Positions 1 to 8,269 of a DNA stretch of 64,000 nucleotides are shown here, piece after piece; the stretch's first letter is position 1; each line of letters starts with the position of its first letter. This stretch comes from Streptomyces sp. NBC_00459 (GTDB taxonomy: Bacteria > Actinomycetota > Actinomycetes > Streptomycetales > Streptomycetaceae): the NCBI RefSeq assembly GCF_036013955.1, contig NZ_CP107903.1, forward strand, positions 7,378,001-7,442,000, read 5' to 3'. The notes beneath the pieces were generated by a model. It was not told where the DNA came from and made no database searches. It saw only the letters and a program-made list of their open reading frames with translations. The translations under genes were made by a program, and so were the position numbers.

Positions 1-198
1 CTGGCCGTCGAGCAGGGCCCGTACGTACCAGCCGAGCTGCTGCGGGCCCAGCTCGAACTCCCAGCCGAACAACTCCCCGTAGAAGTCCTGGGTCGCCGTC
101 ATGCCGTGCACCATCAGACTCACCCAGCAGGGTGTGCCGGGCGCGTGCCGGGCCGGCGCTTCGCTGTTCCGGTCGGCCGACTCCCGTGCCTCGGTCAT
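1..198 (-). CDS. VOC/glyoxalase-like protein, N-terminal fragment cut by the window edge
   Basis: The reverse strand reads in frame from an ATG at 198 to the window edge and is preceded by a strong purine-rich ribosome site (GAGGAGAGAG). About 20 polar residues come first. Then follow a WVSLM strand and the motif TQDFYGELFGWEF, which is the first beta-alpha-beta unit of the vicinal-oxygen-chelate fold (F-Y-x-x-LFGW). Streptomyces carry many such proteins, annotated as glyoxalase or bleomycin-resistance-like, with unknown substrate. The C-terminal part lies outside the window, so metal ligands cannot be judged. It is transcribed divergently from the sulfurtransferase at 579. Confidence 0.75.
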   Translation of the reverse strand, partial: MTEARESADRNSEAPARHAPGTPCWVSLMVHGMTATQDFYGELFGWEFELGPQQLGWYVRALLDGQ

Positions 199-578
199 CG
201 TCACTCTCTCCTCGACCCCTCGCGGTGGCCGTGTCACTTCCGCTGTCCGCCGCGTCGGCGGACCTGCCGCACACCGTCATACGGCGCGCTCCGTCGCCTA
301 TGTCGGTCGTGCCGTACTGCGTGCCCGCGTACCCGCACGCTCCGTGCCGATGCTCGCACCACCCGCGGTACCGCGCGCCCGGGCCGCGCCGATACCGCAC
401 GTCCTCGTCCTGAGGGTGCCCGAATCGGCGTTTCCTGCCTGTTTCCGCTCAATTGCCGCAAGGTGTACATCGGTCGTACAGCATGTGCTCGATCCCGTAC
501 GCCGTGTGATCGAACCTGTCCGGCGGGAGAGTAGCCCGACCTGACCGCTGCGGCCACCCCGTGCGTAAGGATGGAGCC
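199..578. other. Divergent intergenic region, 380 bp
   Basis: This lies between the VOC gene (reverse) and the sulfurtransferase (forward). It is somewhat less GC-rich than the coding DNA and must hold both promoters. A possible forward promoter is TTGCCG near 452 with TACAGC 18 nt downstream, but the -10 lacks the final T, so it is weak. Open frames crossing it have no ribosome site and look like shadows. No RNA gene or repeat was seen. Confidence 0.4.
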
Positions 579-1421
579 ATGAACGCCATCATCTCCGCAC
601 CCGAGCTCGTGAACGAGCTGGCCGGTTCCAACCCGCCGGTCCTGCTCGACATCCGCTGGCAGCTGAGCATGCCCACCGCGGGGCCCTTCGACGGGCGCGC
701 CGAGTACGCCGACGGGCACCTGCCCGGTGCGGTCTTCGTCGACCTGGACCGGGAGCTCGCCTCGGCGGCCGGACCGGCCGGCCGGCATCCGCTGCCCGAT
801 CCGGAGGCGTTCGGCGCGGTCATGCGCCGCGCGGGCGTCTCGTCCGGAGTCCCGGTCGTCGTGTACGACGGCGGACAGGGCTGGGCGGCGGCCCGCGCAT
901 GGTGGCTGCTGCGCTGGACGGGTCACCCGGACGTGCGGGTCCTGGACGGCGGGTTGCCGTCCTGGGAGGGGGCGCTCGACACGGACGTGCCGGCGCCCGC
1001 CGCGGGCGACTTCACGCCGGTGCCGGGAGCGGTGGGGCTGCTCGACGCCGACGGCGCCGCCGCGCTGGCCCGCTCCGGGCTGCTGCTCGACGCGCGCGCG
1101 GGGGAGCGCTACCGGGGCGAGGTCGAGCCCATCGACCGGGTCGGCGGACACATCCCGGGCGCGGTCTCGGCGCCCACGAACGAGAACGTGGGGGCGGACG
1201 GCCGCTTCCTTCCCGCGGACGAGCTGGCGGCCCGTTTCAAGACCCTGGGCGCGGCGGACGCCACCGCGGTGGGCGTGTACTGCGGATCGGGTGTCTCGGG
1301 CGCCCACGAGGTCCTGGCGCTGGCGGTCGCGGGCATTCCGGCCGCGTTGTACGTCGGCTCCTGGTCGCATTGGTCCGGCGATCCGGCGCGGCCCGTGGCC
1401 GTGGGGCCCGACCCGCAGTAG
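579..1421 (+). CDS. Thiosulfate/3-mercaptopyruvate sulfurtransferase (tandem rhodanese)
   Basis: This 280-residue protein has the size and layout of two-domain rhodaneses, which move sulfane sulfur from thiosulfate or 3-mercaptopyruvate to thiol or cyanide acceptors in the cytosol. The N-terminal (inactive) repeat begins with LLDIRW and carries GHLPGAVFVDL. The second repeat carries LLDARAGERYRGE, GHIPGAVSAPT, and near residue 230 the active loop CGSGVSGAHE with the persulfide cysteine. CGSGV-type loops are usual in actinobacterial members. The ATG at 579 is chosen because AAGGATGGAG sits just upstream. A GTG at 561 would add six residues but has a poorer ribosome site. The gene seems monocistronic. 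The physiological sulfur donor cannot be told from sequence. Confidence 0.9.
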   Translation: MNAIISAPELVNELAGSNPPVLLDIRWQLSMPTAGPFDGRAEYADGHLPGAVFVDLDRELASAAGPAGRHPLPDPEAFGAVMRRAGVSSGVPVVVYDGGQGWAAARAWWLLRWTGHPDVRVLDGGLPSWEGALDTDVPAPAAGDFTPVPGAVGLLDADGAAALARSGLLLDARAGERYRGEVEPIDRVGGHIPGAVSAPTNENVGADGRFLPADELAARFKTLGAADATAVGVYCGSGVSGAHEVLALAVAGIPAALYVGSWSHWSGDPARPVAVGPDPQ

Positions 1422-1535
1422 CGCAGCAGTTCGGCCGACGGTTGCAGCGTTCGGCCGAATGGGGGGCGTGACCGACTGTGGGGCCGCATCCGACGGACGC
1501 GGCCCCACAGTCGTACGAATAGCCCGTACGGGCGA

Positions 1536-2561
1536 CTACTCCTTGTTCTTCCGGCGGGTGCCGAACACGATCTCGTCCCAACTCGGTACCGCCGCTCTGC
1601 GGCCGGGACGGACGCCGTCCGCCTCGGCCTGGCGGTCGGTGGCGCCGACCAGGCGGTCGCGATGGGCGCCGACAGAGCGGGGCATGAGCACGTCCGCGTA
1701 CGCGGAACCGGCCGAGGCCGCAGGGGCCGGGGGCTCCTCCAACTCGGGCTCTGGTACCGGCTCCTCCGTGGTATCCGTGGAGGAGGGTCGTTCCGGCACG
1801 ACCATGTCGCCGCGGAAACTCGGTACCGCTTCCAGGAGGCTCGTCAGCGAGTCACGCTCGCTCGCGGTCACGCCCTCCTCGGTGAGCTCGGACGACGGCG
1901 TGGGCAGGACCGGACGGTCCAGCGGGCGGTCGCGCGGCAGCCGGGCGATGCGCGGTACGAACGGGAAACTGGGCTCGGGCGCCGCGAGGTCGTCCGACTC
2001 GCCGATCAGCGAACGGGCTTCATCGTCGACGGCCTGGACGAGCCGCCGGGGCGGGTCGTACGTCCAGCTGGCCGAGTGCGGTTCACCGGCGACCAGGTAG
2101 ACCAGGAGGACTTCCCAGGTGCCGTCGTCGCGGCGCCAGGAGTCCCACTGGACGGTCTCCTTGTCGGCGCCACGGATCGTCAGCCGCTCCTGCACGGCCT
2201 CGCCGAGCTGTGGACCGGCGTTCTCACCGGGCCGACGGACCGGAGTCTTCCGGGCCCGCTCGGCCATGAAGGCTCGTTCGGCCAGCACGGGCCCCTCGAA
2301 GCGGCGTACGCGGTCGACCGGAATCCCGGCGAGCTGCGCCACCTCTTCCGCGGACGCGCCGGCACGTATGCGTGCCTGGATGTCGCGGGGGCGGAGATGA
2401 CTCTCCACCTCGATCTCGATCTGGCCGAGGCGGGGACGGTCGCCGCGTACGGCGGCGCGCAGACGCTCATCGATCGGAAGCGTGTACTCCGTGCTGTCCG
2501 CAGCCTTCAGCACCAGCCGTGTGCCGTCGTTAGAGACGGCCACGACACGCAGTTCGGGCAT
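1536..2561 (-). CDS. sepH: SepH, FtsZ-interacting cell division protein
   Basis: This 341-residue protein starts MPELRVVAVSNDG and has the DUF3071 domain that defines SepH, the actinobacterial protein that stimulates FtsZ filament assembly at septa. Residues about 1-50 form a beta-rich start. Residues about 58-90 form the helix-turn-helix (RPRDIQARIRAGAS, EEVAQLAGIPVDRVRRFEGP) known in the family to be needed for function. A central domain (QWDSWRRDDGTWEV, SWTYDPPRRLV) follows. The C-terminal half is acidic, Pro-rich and probably disordered, ending in a basic RRKNKE tail. The ATG at 2561 has GGGAGGTCCCC in front; a longer open frame upstream lacks this signal. It lies downstream of the ALO/MFS genes on the same strand but behind a 406-bp gap, so it is probably transcribed alone. 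Confidence 0.93.
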   Translation of the reverse strand: MPELRVVAVSNDGTRLVLKAADSTEYTLPIDERLRAAVRGDRPRLGQIEIEVESHLRPRDIQARIRAGASAEEVAQLAGIPVDRVRRFEGPVLAERAFMAERARKTPVRRPGENAGPQLGEAVQERLTIRGADKETVQWDSWRRDDGTWEVLLVYLVAGEPHSASWTYDPPRRLVQAVDDEARSLIGESDDLAAPEPSFPFVPRIARLPRDRPLDRPVLPTPSSELTEEGVTASERDSLTSLLEAVPSFRGDMVVPERPSSTDTTEEPVPEPELEEPPAPAASAGSAYADVLMPRSVGAHRDRLVGATDRQAEADGVRPGRRAAVPSWDEIVFGTRRKNKE

Positions 2562-2967
2562 GGGGACCTCCCGGGTGGTGCCTGCCGACGTCACGTGCGT
2601 CGCTGCTTCCGCTAGTCGAGTGTGGCCTGCCCGGGTGCAGCCTGCCACAACCTTGCCGAGTTGCCCGGCGTGTCGGGCGGGTGCCCGCGATCGCCGTTAT
2701 GCCACGGTTATCTATTCGCAACGCTAAGTGACAAACTCCGTCACCCTGTGCAACGAGCCCCCTCTTGGCGATCCTGGAAGGCCCCGGACGCCCAGGCGGG
2801 AGACCGGACCCAGGGCTCGCAACAGTACTCCATTTGGGCCACGTGCGTGGATTGGCACGCCACCCAATTCCTGCCGGGGAGTGCGAGTTGGCCGTTCTCC
2901 CGCCGGTTCCGTGACCTCGGGCGCAGCACAGTTCACGTAAACATCGGAAACGGAACCAATTGCTTCG
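2562..2967. other. Intergenic region upstream of sepH, 406 bp
   Basis: No convincing gene was found; the open frames here lack ribosome sites and coding bias. The part nearest sepH is AT-richer (2700-2735). On the reverse strand it contains TTGTCA (2729-2734) followed after 14-16 nt by TAGATA/GATAAC, a weak candidate promoter giving a leader of about 140 nt. The rest (2760-2960) has ordinary composition with no strong hairpin followed by T residues. Confidence 0.4.
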
Positions 2968-4287
2968 CTACGCGCCGAGAACCCGTCGCAAGTAGTCGTT
3001 CTGGAACAGGCGTTCAGGGTCGAGTCGGTCCCGCAGTGCGGTGAACTCCCCGAAGCGCGGGTAGACCCCGGCGAAGTACTCGGCGTCCCGGGTGTGCACC
3101 TTGCCCCAGTGCGGCCGTCCCTCGTGCGCCGTGAAGATGCGCTCGGCGGCGGTGAAGTACGCCTGGTAGGGCGTCCCGCGGAACATGTGGACGGCGACGT
3201 AGGCACTGTCGCGGCCCGAGGCGGTGGAGAGGGCGATGTCGTCCGCGGGGGCCGTGCGCACCTCCACGGGGAAGCTGATCCGCATGCCCGACCGGTCGAC
3301 CATCGCCTTGAGTTCGCGCAGCGTCGCCACCAGGGCCTCGCGCGGAACGGCGTACTCCATCTCCACGAAGCGCACCCGGCGCGGTGACGTGTAGACCTTG
3401 TACGGGATGTCGGTATAGGTCCGCGCGGACAGGGCCTTGCTGGAGATCTGGGCGATCGCCGGGATCGTGGCGGGCACCGTGCGGCCGACCAACTGGGCCG
3501 CCTGGAAGACGCCGTTGGAGAGGAACTCGTCCTCGATCCAGCCGCTGATCCGGCTGACCGGCTTCTCGGGGCCGGCGCTGCGGTTGTTGCGCTTGGTGTT
3601 GGTGTTGCCGGTGTGCGGGAACCAGTAGAACTCGAAGTGCTCGTTCTCGGCCCAGAGTTCGTCGAAGGCGGCGGTGACCTTGTCGAAGGTCATCGGCTCC
3701 TCGCGGGCGGTGAGCAGAAAGAGGGGCTCCACGGCGAACGTGATCGCGGTGATGATCCCCAGGGCGCCGATGCCGACCCGGGCGGCGGCGAAGACCTCCG
3801 GGTTCTCCTTCTCGGAGCAGACGAGCAGGGAACCGTCCGCGGTCACCAGCTCAAGTCCCTTGATCTGGGCGGCTATCGAGCCGGACTCGCGGCCTGTGCC
3901 GTGCGTGCCGGTGCTGGTGGCGCCGGAGACCGTCTGCTCCATGATGTCGCCCATGTTCGTGAGCGACAGACCCTCGCGGGCGAGGGCCATGTTGAGTCTC
4001 TTGAGCGGAGTGCCCGCCTCGACCGTGACCGTCAGGTTCTCGCGGTCAATATTGCGGATGCCGGTCAACAGTTGAGGGCGGATCAACACCCCGTCTGTGG
4101 CGGCGGTCGCCGTGAAGGAGTGTCCGGTGCCCACGGCCTTCACCTTCAGGCCGTCCGCGGCCGCCTGTCGCACGGCGGCGGACAGTTCCTCCACGGAAGC
4201 GGGCGTGACCTCCCGGGCGGGCCGGGCGGTGACGTTGCCCGCCCAGTTACGCCACGTGCCGCTCTTGCCGCTCACTGTGCTGTTCAA
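2968..4287 (-). CDS. FAD-dependent D-arabinono-1,4-lactone/L-gulonolactone oxidase family protein
   Basis: This 439-residue flavoprotein has an N-terminal PCMH FAD-binding domain (about residues 15-185) and a C-terminal ALO domain. The motif AVGTGHSF places His56 where animal gulonolactone oxidase attaches FAD covalently. GATSTGTHGTG is the flavin pyrophosphate loop. HWGK near 393 matches the conserved H-W-x-K substrate signature. Members oxidise aldonolactones or alditols; the real substrate is unknown and vitamin C synthesis should not be assumed. The start is a TTG at 4287 with GGGGAGG five bases upstream. It overlaps the end of the MFS gene by 41 nt, so the two are translationally coupled and may handle one sugar-derived compound. 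Ending RLFQNDYLRRVLG is typical of the family. Confidence 0.88.
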   Translation of the reverse strand: MNSTVSGKSGTWRNWAGNVTARPAREVTPASVEELSAAVRQAAADGLKVKAVGTGHSFTATAATDGVLIRPQLLTGIRNIDRENLTVTVEAGTPLKRLNMALAREGLSLTNMGDIMEQTVSGATSTGTHGTGRESGSIAAQIKGLELVTADGSLLVCSEKENPEVFAAARVGIGALGIITAITFAVEPLFLLTAREEPMTFDKVTAAFDELWAENEHFEFYWFPHTGNTNTKRNNRSAGPEKPVSRISGWIEDEFLSNGVFQAAQLVGRTVPATIPAIAQISSKALSARTYTDIPYKVYTSPRRVRFVEMEYAVPREALVATLRELKAMVDRSGMRISFPVEVRTAPADDIALSTASGRDSAYVAVHMFRGTPYQAYFTAAERIFTAHEGRPHWGKVHTRDAEYFAGVYPRFGEFTALRDRLDPERLFQNDYLRRVLGA

Positions 4288-5485
4288 CGGTGCCTCCCCG
4301 ACACGGAGCCGGCCTGTTCAGCCGGCGATACCCGAGGAAACCGACCGCGACCGCGACGGCCCCGGACGCCACCGGAACCCCGTACCCAGCGCTCGCACCG
4401 GCGGCGTCGATCACCCAGCCGGACACGGAGGAGCCGAGCGCGACCCCGACCGCGAGCCCGGTGCTCACCCAGGTCATGCCCTCGGTCAGTTGCGCGCGTG
4501 GTACGTGCTGTTCGATGAGGGACATCGTCGTGATCATCGTCGGAGCGATGGACAGACCCGCAACGAACAGCGCCACGGCCAGAGACGGCAAGTTTCCGAC
4601 CAGTAGGAGGGGGATCATACTCACGGCCGTCGCACATACGCCCAGCAACCACCGCCGTTCCGGGGCTCCCGGCAGGTGCAGCAACCCGAACACGGCTCCT
4701 GCCGCGCAGGAGCCCGCCGCGTACAGGGCCAGTACGACGCTCGCGGCACCCTTGTGACCCCGTTCCTCGGCGAAGGCGACGGTGACCACGTCGACGGCCC
4801 CGAAGATCGCCCCGGTCGCCGCGAAGGTGACCACGAGAACCTGGAGGCCGGGGGAGCGCAGTGCCGAGCCGCCCCTGTGCTGCGAGAGCGGATGCGGCTT
4901 CGGCTCGGTGTCGCGCTGGGACGTCAGCCAGAAGACGCCGACCGCCAGGAAACAGGCCGCGAGCAGCGGTCCCGCCTCCGGGAACCACACCGTCGACAGT
5001 CCGATCGAGAGGATCGGCCCGAAGATGAAGCAGACCTCGTCCACCACGGACTCGAAGGAGTACGCGGTGTGCAGTTGCGGGGTGTTCCGGTAGACGGCCG
5101 CCCAGCGCGCCCGGGTCATCGCGCCGACGCTCGGTACGCAGCCGATGCCGGCGCTGCACACGAACAGCACCCAGTCCGGCCACCCGAAGTGCGCGGCGAG
5201 CAACAGCCCGGCCGAGGCCGACAGGGCGGCGAGCGTCGCGGGACGCAGGACACGGCGCTGCCCGTACCGGTCGACCAGGCGTGAGACCTGGGGGCCCGCC
5301 ACCGCGGCCGCCAGGGCGATGGTCGCCGAGAGCGCGCCCGCGAGGCCGTAACGGCCGGTGAGCTGGGAGACCATCGTGACCACGCCGATGCCCATCATCG
5401 ACAGCGGCATCCGGCCGAGGAACCCCGCGGCGGTGAAGCGCCCGGAGCCGGGGGCGGCGAACAGGGCGCGGTAGGGGCTGGGCAC
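4247..5485 (-). CDS. MFS transporter
   Basis: This 412-residue integral membrane protein has about twelve hydrophobic segments. Between segments 2 and 3 is SRLVDRYGQRRVLRP, a version of the MFS loop G-x-x-x-D-R-x-G-x-R-R. It resembles actinobacterial drug- or sugar-efflux carriers in which the second half begins around residue 210 after a polar linker (TEPKPHPLSQHRGG). The substrate cannot be read from sequence. The 41-nt overlap with the downstream lactone oxidase suggests one transcript. It is transcribed away from hemH across a 150-bp divergent region. Confidence 0.88.
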   Translation of the reverse strand: MPSPYRALFAAPGSGRFTAAGFLGRMPLSMMGIGVVTMVSQLTGRYGLAGALSATIALAAAVAGPQVSRLVDRYGQRRVLRPATLAALSASAGLLLAAHFGWPDWVLFVCSAGIGCVPSVGAMTRARWAAVYRNTPQLHTAYSFESVVDEVCFIFGPILSIGLSTVWFPEAGPLLAACFLAVGVFWLTSQRDTEPKPHPLSQHRGGSALRSPGLQVLVVTFAATGAIFGAVDVVTVAFAEERGHKGAASVVLALYAAGSCAAGAVFGLLHLPGAPERRWLLGVCATAVSMIPLLLVGNLPSLAVALFVAGLSIAPTMITTMSLIEQHVPRAQLTEGMTWVSTGLAVGVALGSSVSGWVIDAAGASAGYGVPVASGAVAVAVGFLGYRRLNRPAPCRGGTVEQHSERQERHVA

Positions 5486-5543
5486 GGGAGTCTCCGGTCG
5501 ATCCGGTAAGAGGGTGGCGAATGCGTGGGTAAGGCGTGAAGGG

Positions 5544-5556
5544 AGCTGTTACAGCT
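5544..5556. promoter_or_regulatory. 13-bp palindrome AGCTGTTACAGCT between MFS gene and hemH
   Basis: This is a perfect inverted repeat (6-bp arms around one base) in the short divergent region between the MFS gene and hemH, in a locally AT-richer stretch. The position suits an operator for either promoter. No regulator gene is adjacent, and the repeat matches no box known to me with certainty. Confidence 0.35.
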
Positions 5557-5636
5557 TACGAGTCAGGTGAACCCAACGCACTCTCGGGGACGGGCCGGGA
5601 TCTCGTCCGTCAGAGGGGGGTGGCAGGATCGGAGCC

Positions 5637-6764
5637 ATGCCAGATGCGCTCGACGCCACCCCCTACGACGCCCTGCTCCTGCTCTCCTTCGGCGGCCCCG
5701 AGGGCCCGGACGACGTGGTTCCGTTCCTGGAGAACGTGACGCGCGGGCGGGGCATCCCCAAGGAACGCCTCAAGGAAGTCGGACAGCACTACTTCCTGTT
5801 CGGCGGGGTCAGCCCGATCAACGACCAGAACCGCGCCCTCCTGGACGCCCTGCGCAAGGACTTCGCGGACCACGGTCTGGACCTGCCGGTCTACTGGGGA
5901 AACCGCAACTGGGCCCCGTATCTGACCGACACCCTGCGCGAGATGGTCCGGGACGGCAGACGCCGCATCCTCGTCCTCGCCACCAGCGCGTACGCCTCGT
6001 ACTCGGGCTGCCGCCAGTACCGCGAGAACCTCGCGGACTCCCTGGCCGCACTGGAGGCCGAGGGGCTCGACCTGCCGGAAGTCGACAAGCTGCGGCACTA
6101 CTTCAACCACCCGGGCTTCCTGGAGCCGATGATCGAGGGCGTGCTCACCTCCCTCGCCGAGCTCCCCGAGGACGTCAGGGCGGGCGCGCACCTCGCCTTC
6201 TCGACCCACTCCATCCCGACCGCGTCCGCCGACACCTCCGGGCCGGTGGAGGACCACGGGGACGGCGGGGCGTACGTGAAGCAGCACCTGGACACCGCTC
6301 AGCTGATCGCGGACGCGGTGCGCGAGCGGACCGGCGTCGACCACCCCTGGCAACTCGTCTACCAGTCGCGTTCAGGAGCCCCGCACATCCCGTGGCTGGA
6401 GCCCGACATCTGCGACCACCTGGAGGAGCGCCACGACGCCGGTGTCCCGGCCGTCGTGATCGCGCCGATCGGGTTCGTGTCGGACCACATGGAGGTCCTG
6501 TACGACCTCGACACGGAGGCCAAGGACAAGGCGGCGGAACTGGGCCTGCCCATGCGCCGCTCCGCGACCGTGGGTGCCGACCCGCGCTTCGCCGCCGCGA
6601 TCCGCGAACTCGTTCTGGAGCGCGCCGCCACCGAGAGCGGCCAGGACATCACGCCGTGCGCCCTGGGCGCGCTCGGCGCGACCCGGAACCTCTGCCCCGT
6701 GGGCTGCTGCCCGTCCCGTGCCCCCAGGCCCGCCGCCGCGGGCGCCGACAGCCCGTACGCGTGA
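5637..6764 (+). CDS. hemH: Coproporphyrin III ferrochelatase (HemH/CpfC)
   Basis: This 375-residue enzyme inserts Fe2+ into coproporphyrin III, the actinobacterial route to haem. It begins YDALLLLSFGGPEGP as ferrochelatases do. VYWGNRNWAPYL and VLATSAYASYSGCRQY follow, then LAFSTHSIP with His191, the conserved metal-delivery histidine. Four cysteines (125 in the body; 341, 353, 357/358 in the tail, the last in CPVGCCP) fit the [2Fe-2S] cluster known for actinobacterial ferrochelatases. The ATG at 5637 follows GGATCGGAGCC. CAGGAT seven bases upstream could also be a -10 for a nearly leaderless transcript. The stop is overlapped or closely followed by the phosphatase start, so the two genes are coupled. 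Confidence 0.95.
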   Translation: MPDALDATPYDALLLLSFGGPEGPDDVVPFLENVTRGRGIPKERLKEVGQHYFLFGGVSPINDQNRALLDALRKDFADHGLDLPVYWGNRNWAPYLTDTLREMVRDGRRRILVLATSAYASYSGCRQYRENLADSLAALEAEGLDLPEVDKLRHYFNHPGFLEPMIEGVLTSLAELPEDVRAGAHLAFSTHSIPTASADTSGPVEDHGDGGAYVKQHLDTAQLIADAVRERTGVDHPWQLVYQSRSGAPHIPWLEPDICDHLEERHDAGVPAVVIAPIGFVSDHMEVLYDLDTEAKDKAAELGLPMRRSATVGADPRFAAAIRELVLERAATESGQDITPCALGALGATRNLCPVGCCPSRAPRPAAAGADSPYA

Positions 6765-6772
6765 GGACCCCT

Positions 6773-7588
6773 GTGAGCGACCCCCTGCTGCCCGAACTGC
6801 TCCGGCTCGCCCAGGAGGCGGCCCGCCGTGCGGGAGAGCTGCTCAGGGACGGACGGCCGGCCGATCTCGCGGTCGCCGCCACCAAGTCCAGCCCCATCGA
6901 CGTCGTCACGGAGATGGACATCGCGGCGGAGAAGCTGATCACCGACGTGATCTCCGGCCACCGCCCGGACGACGGTTTCCTCGGCGAGGAGGGTGCCTCC
7001 AGAGAGGGCGGCACCGGCATCCGCTGGGTCATCGACCCGCTCGACGGCACGGTCAACTACCTCTACGGACTGCCTACCTGGTCGGTCTCCATCGCGGCCG
7101 AGCGGGACGGCGAGCGGATCGTCGGGGTGGTCGCGGCGCCGATGCGCGGCGAGACGTTCCACGCGGTGCTCGGCGGGGGAGCATGGGCCACGGGTGCCTG
7201 GGAGGGTGAGCGCAGACTCGCTGTCCGCCCGGCCCCGCCCCTGGACCAGGCCCTGGTGTCGACGGGCTTCAACTACGTCGCCGAGGTCAAGGCCCACCAG
7301 GCCGAGGTGGCCCGGCGACTGATCCCGCTGCTGCGCGACATCCGGCGCGGCGGTTCGGCGGCGGTCGACCTGTGCGACGTGGCGGCGGGTCGGCTGGACG
7401 GCTACTACGAGCGCGGTCTCAACGCCTGGGACGTTGCCGCAGGCGACCTGATCGCCCGAGAGGCGGGCGCGCTGACCGGTGGACGCCCCGGAGAGCGCCC
7501 GTCACGCGATCTGACGGTCGCGGGCACCCCGGGCGTCTTCGAACCCCTCCAGCGGCTCCTGGAGGACTTCGGAGCCTGGCACGACTGA
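6773..7588 (+). CDS. Inositol monophosphatase family protein (SuhB-like)
   Basis: This protein of 271 residues has the Mg2+-phosphatase signatures of the IMPase superfamily: an early GEEG (metal-binding Glu), WVIDPLDGTVNYLYG (the IDPLDGT metal site) and GLNAWDVAAGDLIAREAG (the C-terminal WD motif). Substrates in the family include inositol-1-phosphate, fructose-1,6-bisphosphate and histidinol phosphate. Here inositol phosphate is likeliest, because actinobacteria need inositol for phosphatidylinositol and mycothiol. GTG 6773 is chosen since GAGGA lies five bases upstream. GTG 6761 would overlap the hemH stop by four bases and is possible. A perfect terminator follows at 7600. M. tuberculosis suhB (Rv2701c) sits in the same neighbourhood. 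Confidence 0.9.
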   Translation: MSDPLLPELLRLAQEAARRAGELLRDGRPADLAVAATKSSPIDVVTEMDIAAEKLITDVISGHRPDDGFLGEEGASREGGTGIRWVIDPLDGTVNYLYGLPTWSVSIAAERDGERIVGVVAAPMRGETFHAVLGGGAWATGAWEGERRLAVRPAPPLDQALVSTGFNYVAEVKAHQAEVARRLIPLLRDIRRGGSAAVDLCDVAAGRLDGYYERGLNAWDVAAGDLIAREAGALTGGRPGERPSRDLTVAGTPGVFEPLQRLLEDFGAWHD

Positions 7589-7599
7589 CCAACGGCACA

Positions 7600-7642
7600 A
7601 GAGGTGAGCCCCGGCACTGGATCGATGCCGGGGCTCCTCTTT
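7600..7642. terminator. Rho-independent terminator, probably bidirectional
   Basis: An 11-bp perfect stem (GAGCCCCGGCA, 7606-7616, pairing with TGCCGGGGCTC, 7626-7636) is extended by AAGAG/CTCTT and runs into CTCTTTTTCTCT on the forward strand. It ends the hemH-phosphatase unit and faces the small reverse-strand gene at 7662. Confidence 0.9.
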
Positions 7643-7661
7643 TTCTCTCCTACGGACTGAA

Positions 7662-7835
7662 TCAGACGCTGGGCGCGCCGACCTCCACGCCGTGTTCGGC
7701 GGCGAGGCGGCGAAGTTCGTCGAGGTCGGCCTCTTCCACCTCGACGAGGAAGTCGTCGCCCTCGTCGCGAGCCCGTGTCAGGTCGGTCTCGGTTGCCCTT
7801 ATGCGCTGCAGAAGTCCTGCGGTGAATGCGTCCAT
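7662..7835 (-). CDS. Small acidic protein, 57 aa, unknown function
   Basis: The ATG at 7835 has GAGGGGGCGCAGC upstream, a good ribosome site, and the frame is highly GC at third positions. The product is mostly helical and charged: MDAFTAGLLQRIRATET, then RARDEGDDFLVEVEEADLDEL, ending GVEVGAPSV. It has no signal peptide, cysteine or membrane segment. I recognise no family. The even charge pattern suggests a soluble helical hairpin or a partner-binding peptide. It ends against the bidirectional terminator and is divergent from cutR across 434 bp. Confidence 0.7.
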   Translation of the reverse strand: MDAFTAGLLQRIRATETDLTRARDEGDDFLVEVEEADLDELRRLAAEHGVEVGAPSV

Positions 7836-8269
7836 GCTGCGCCCCCTCGTCCTGGGTCGTGGGTCGATGGCACGGGGGTGTGCCGTTCGGAAGGGGCGAT
7901 CACGTCTCCAACTGGATGCCCGGCGTTGCCCTGCCGGGCGGCCACGGTGCCGGACACCCACGCCCGCTCCGCGGAAAGCGGTTCGTTGTGCCACTAGGTG
8001 TCATGGCACACGCAGAGCGTGATCGCGGGGTGTAAAGCCGTCCTCCCCCCGCTCCCTGCGGAGGAAACCTCGGCCCCTCAAGATTTCTTCCCCCCGCTGT
8101 CGGCAGAAGCGGCCCGGCTCGGCCGGGAAACTTCCATGCAGTGATCGTCCGTGGGCCTCTTACAACCGGTTTACGGGCGAAAGCGGCAGGATGGAGGCCT
8201 GACCGCAGGAAAAGTTTCCGCCAACGTGCCTTCCCGGCCCGCGGGCGACCCCGAGGAAGGACAAACGAC
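7836..8269. other. Divergent intergenic region before cutR, 434 bp
   Basis: This holds the promoters of the 57-aa protein (reverse) and of cutRS (forward). The only structured element seen is the 24-bp interrupted inverted repeat at 7987-8010. Near 8155-8180 the sequence becomes AT-richer (TCTTACAACCGGTTTACGG) and is the likeliest place for the cutR promoter, but no clear -35/-10 pair could be fixed. No gene was found in it. Confidence 0.4.
7987..8010. promoter_or_regulatory. Inverted repeat TGTGCCA-N10-TGGCACA upstream of cutRS
   Basis: Seven-base perfect arms are separated by 10 bases, giving half-site centres about 17 bp apart on the helix. The element lies about 260 bp upstream of cutR and 150 bp upstream of the small reverse gene. 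It is a candidate operator with unknown binder. CutR itself is possible, but OmpR-family sites are more often direct repeats. Confidence 0.35.

Noticed and set aside
2724..3206. A 160-codon reverse frame between sepH and the lactone oxidase
   Set aside because: It overlaps the C-terminus of the oxidase in another frame and has Arg/Ser/Pro-rich shadow composition.
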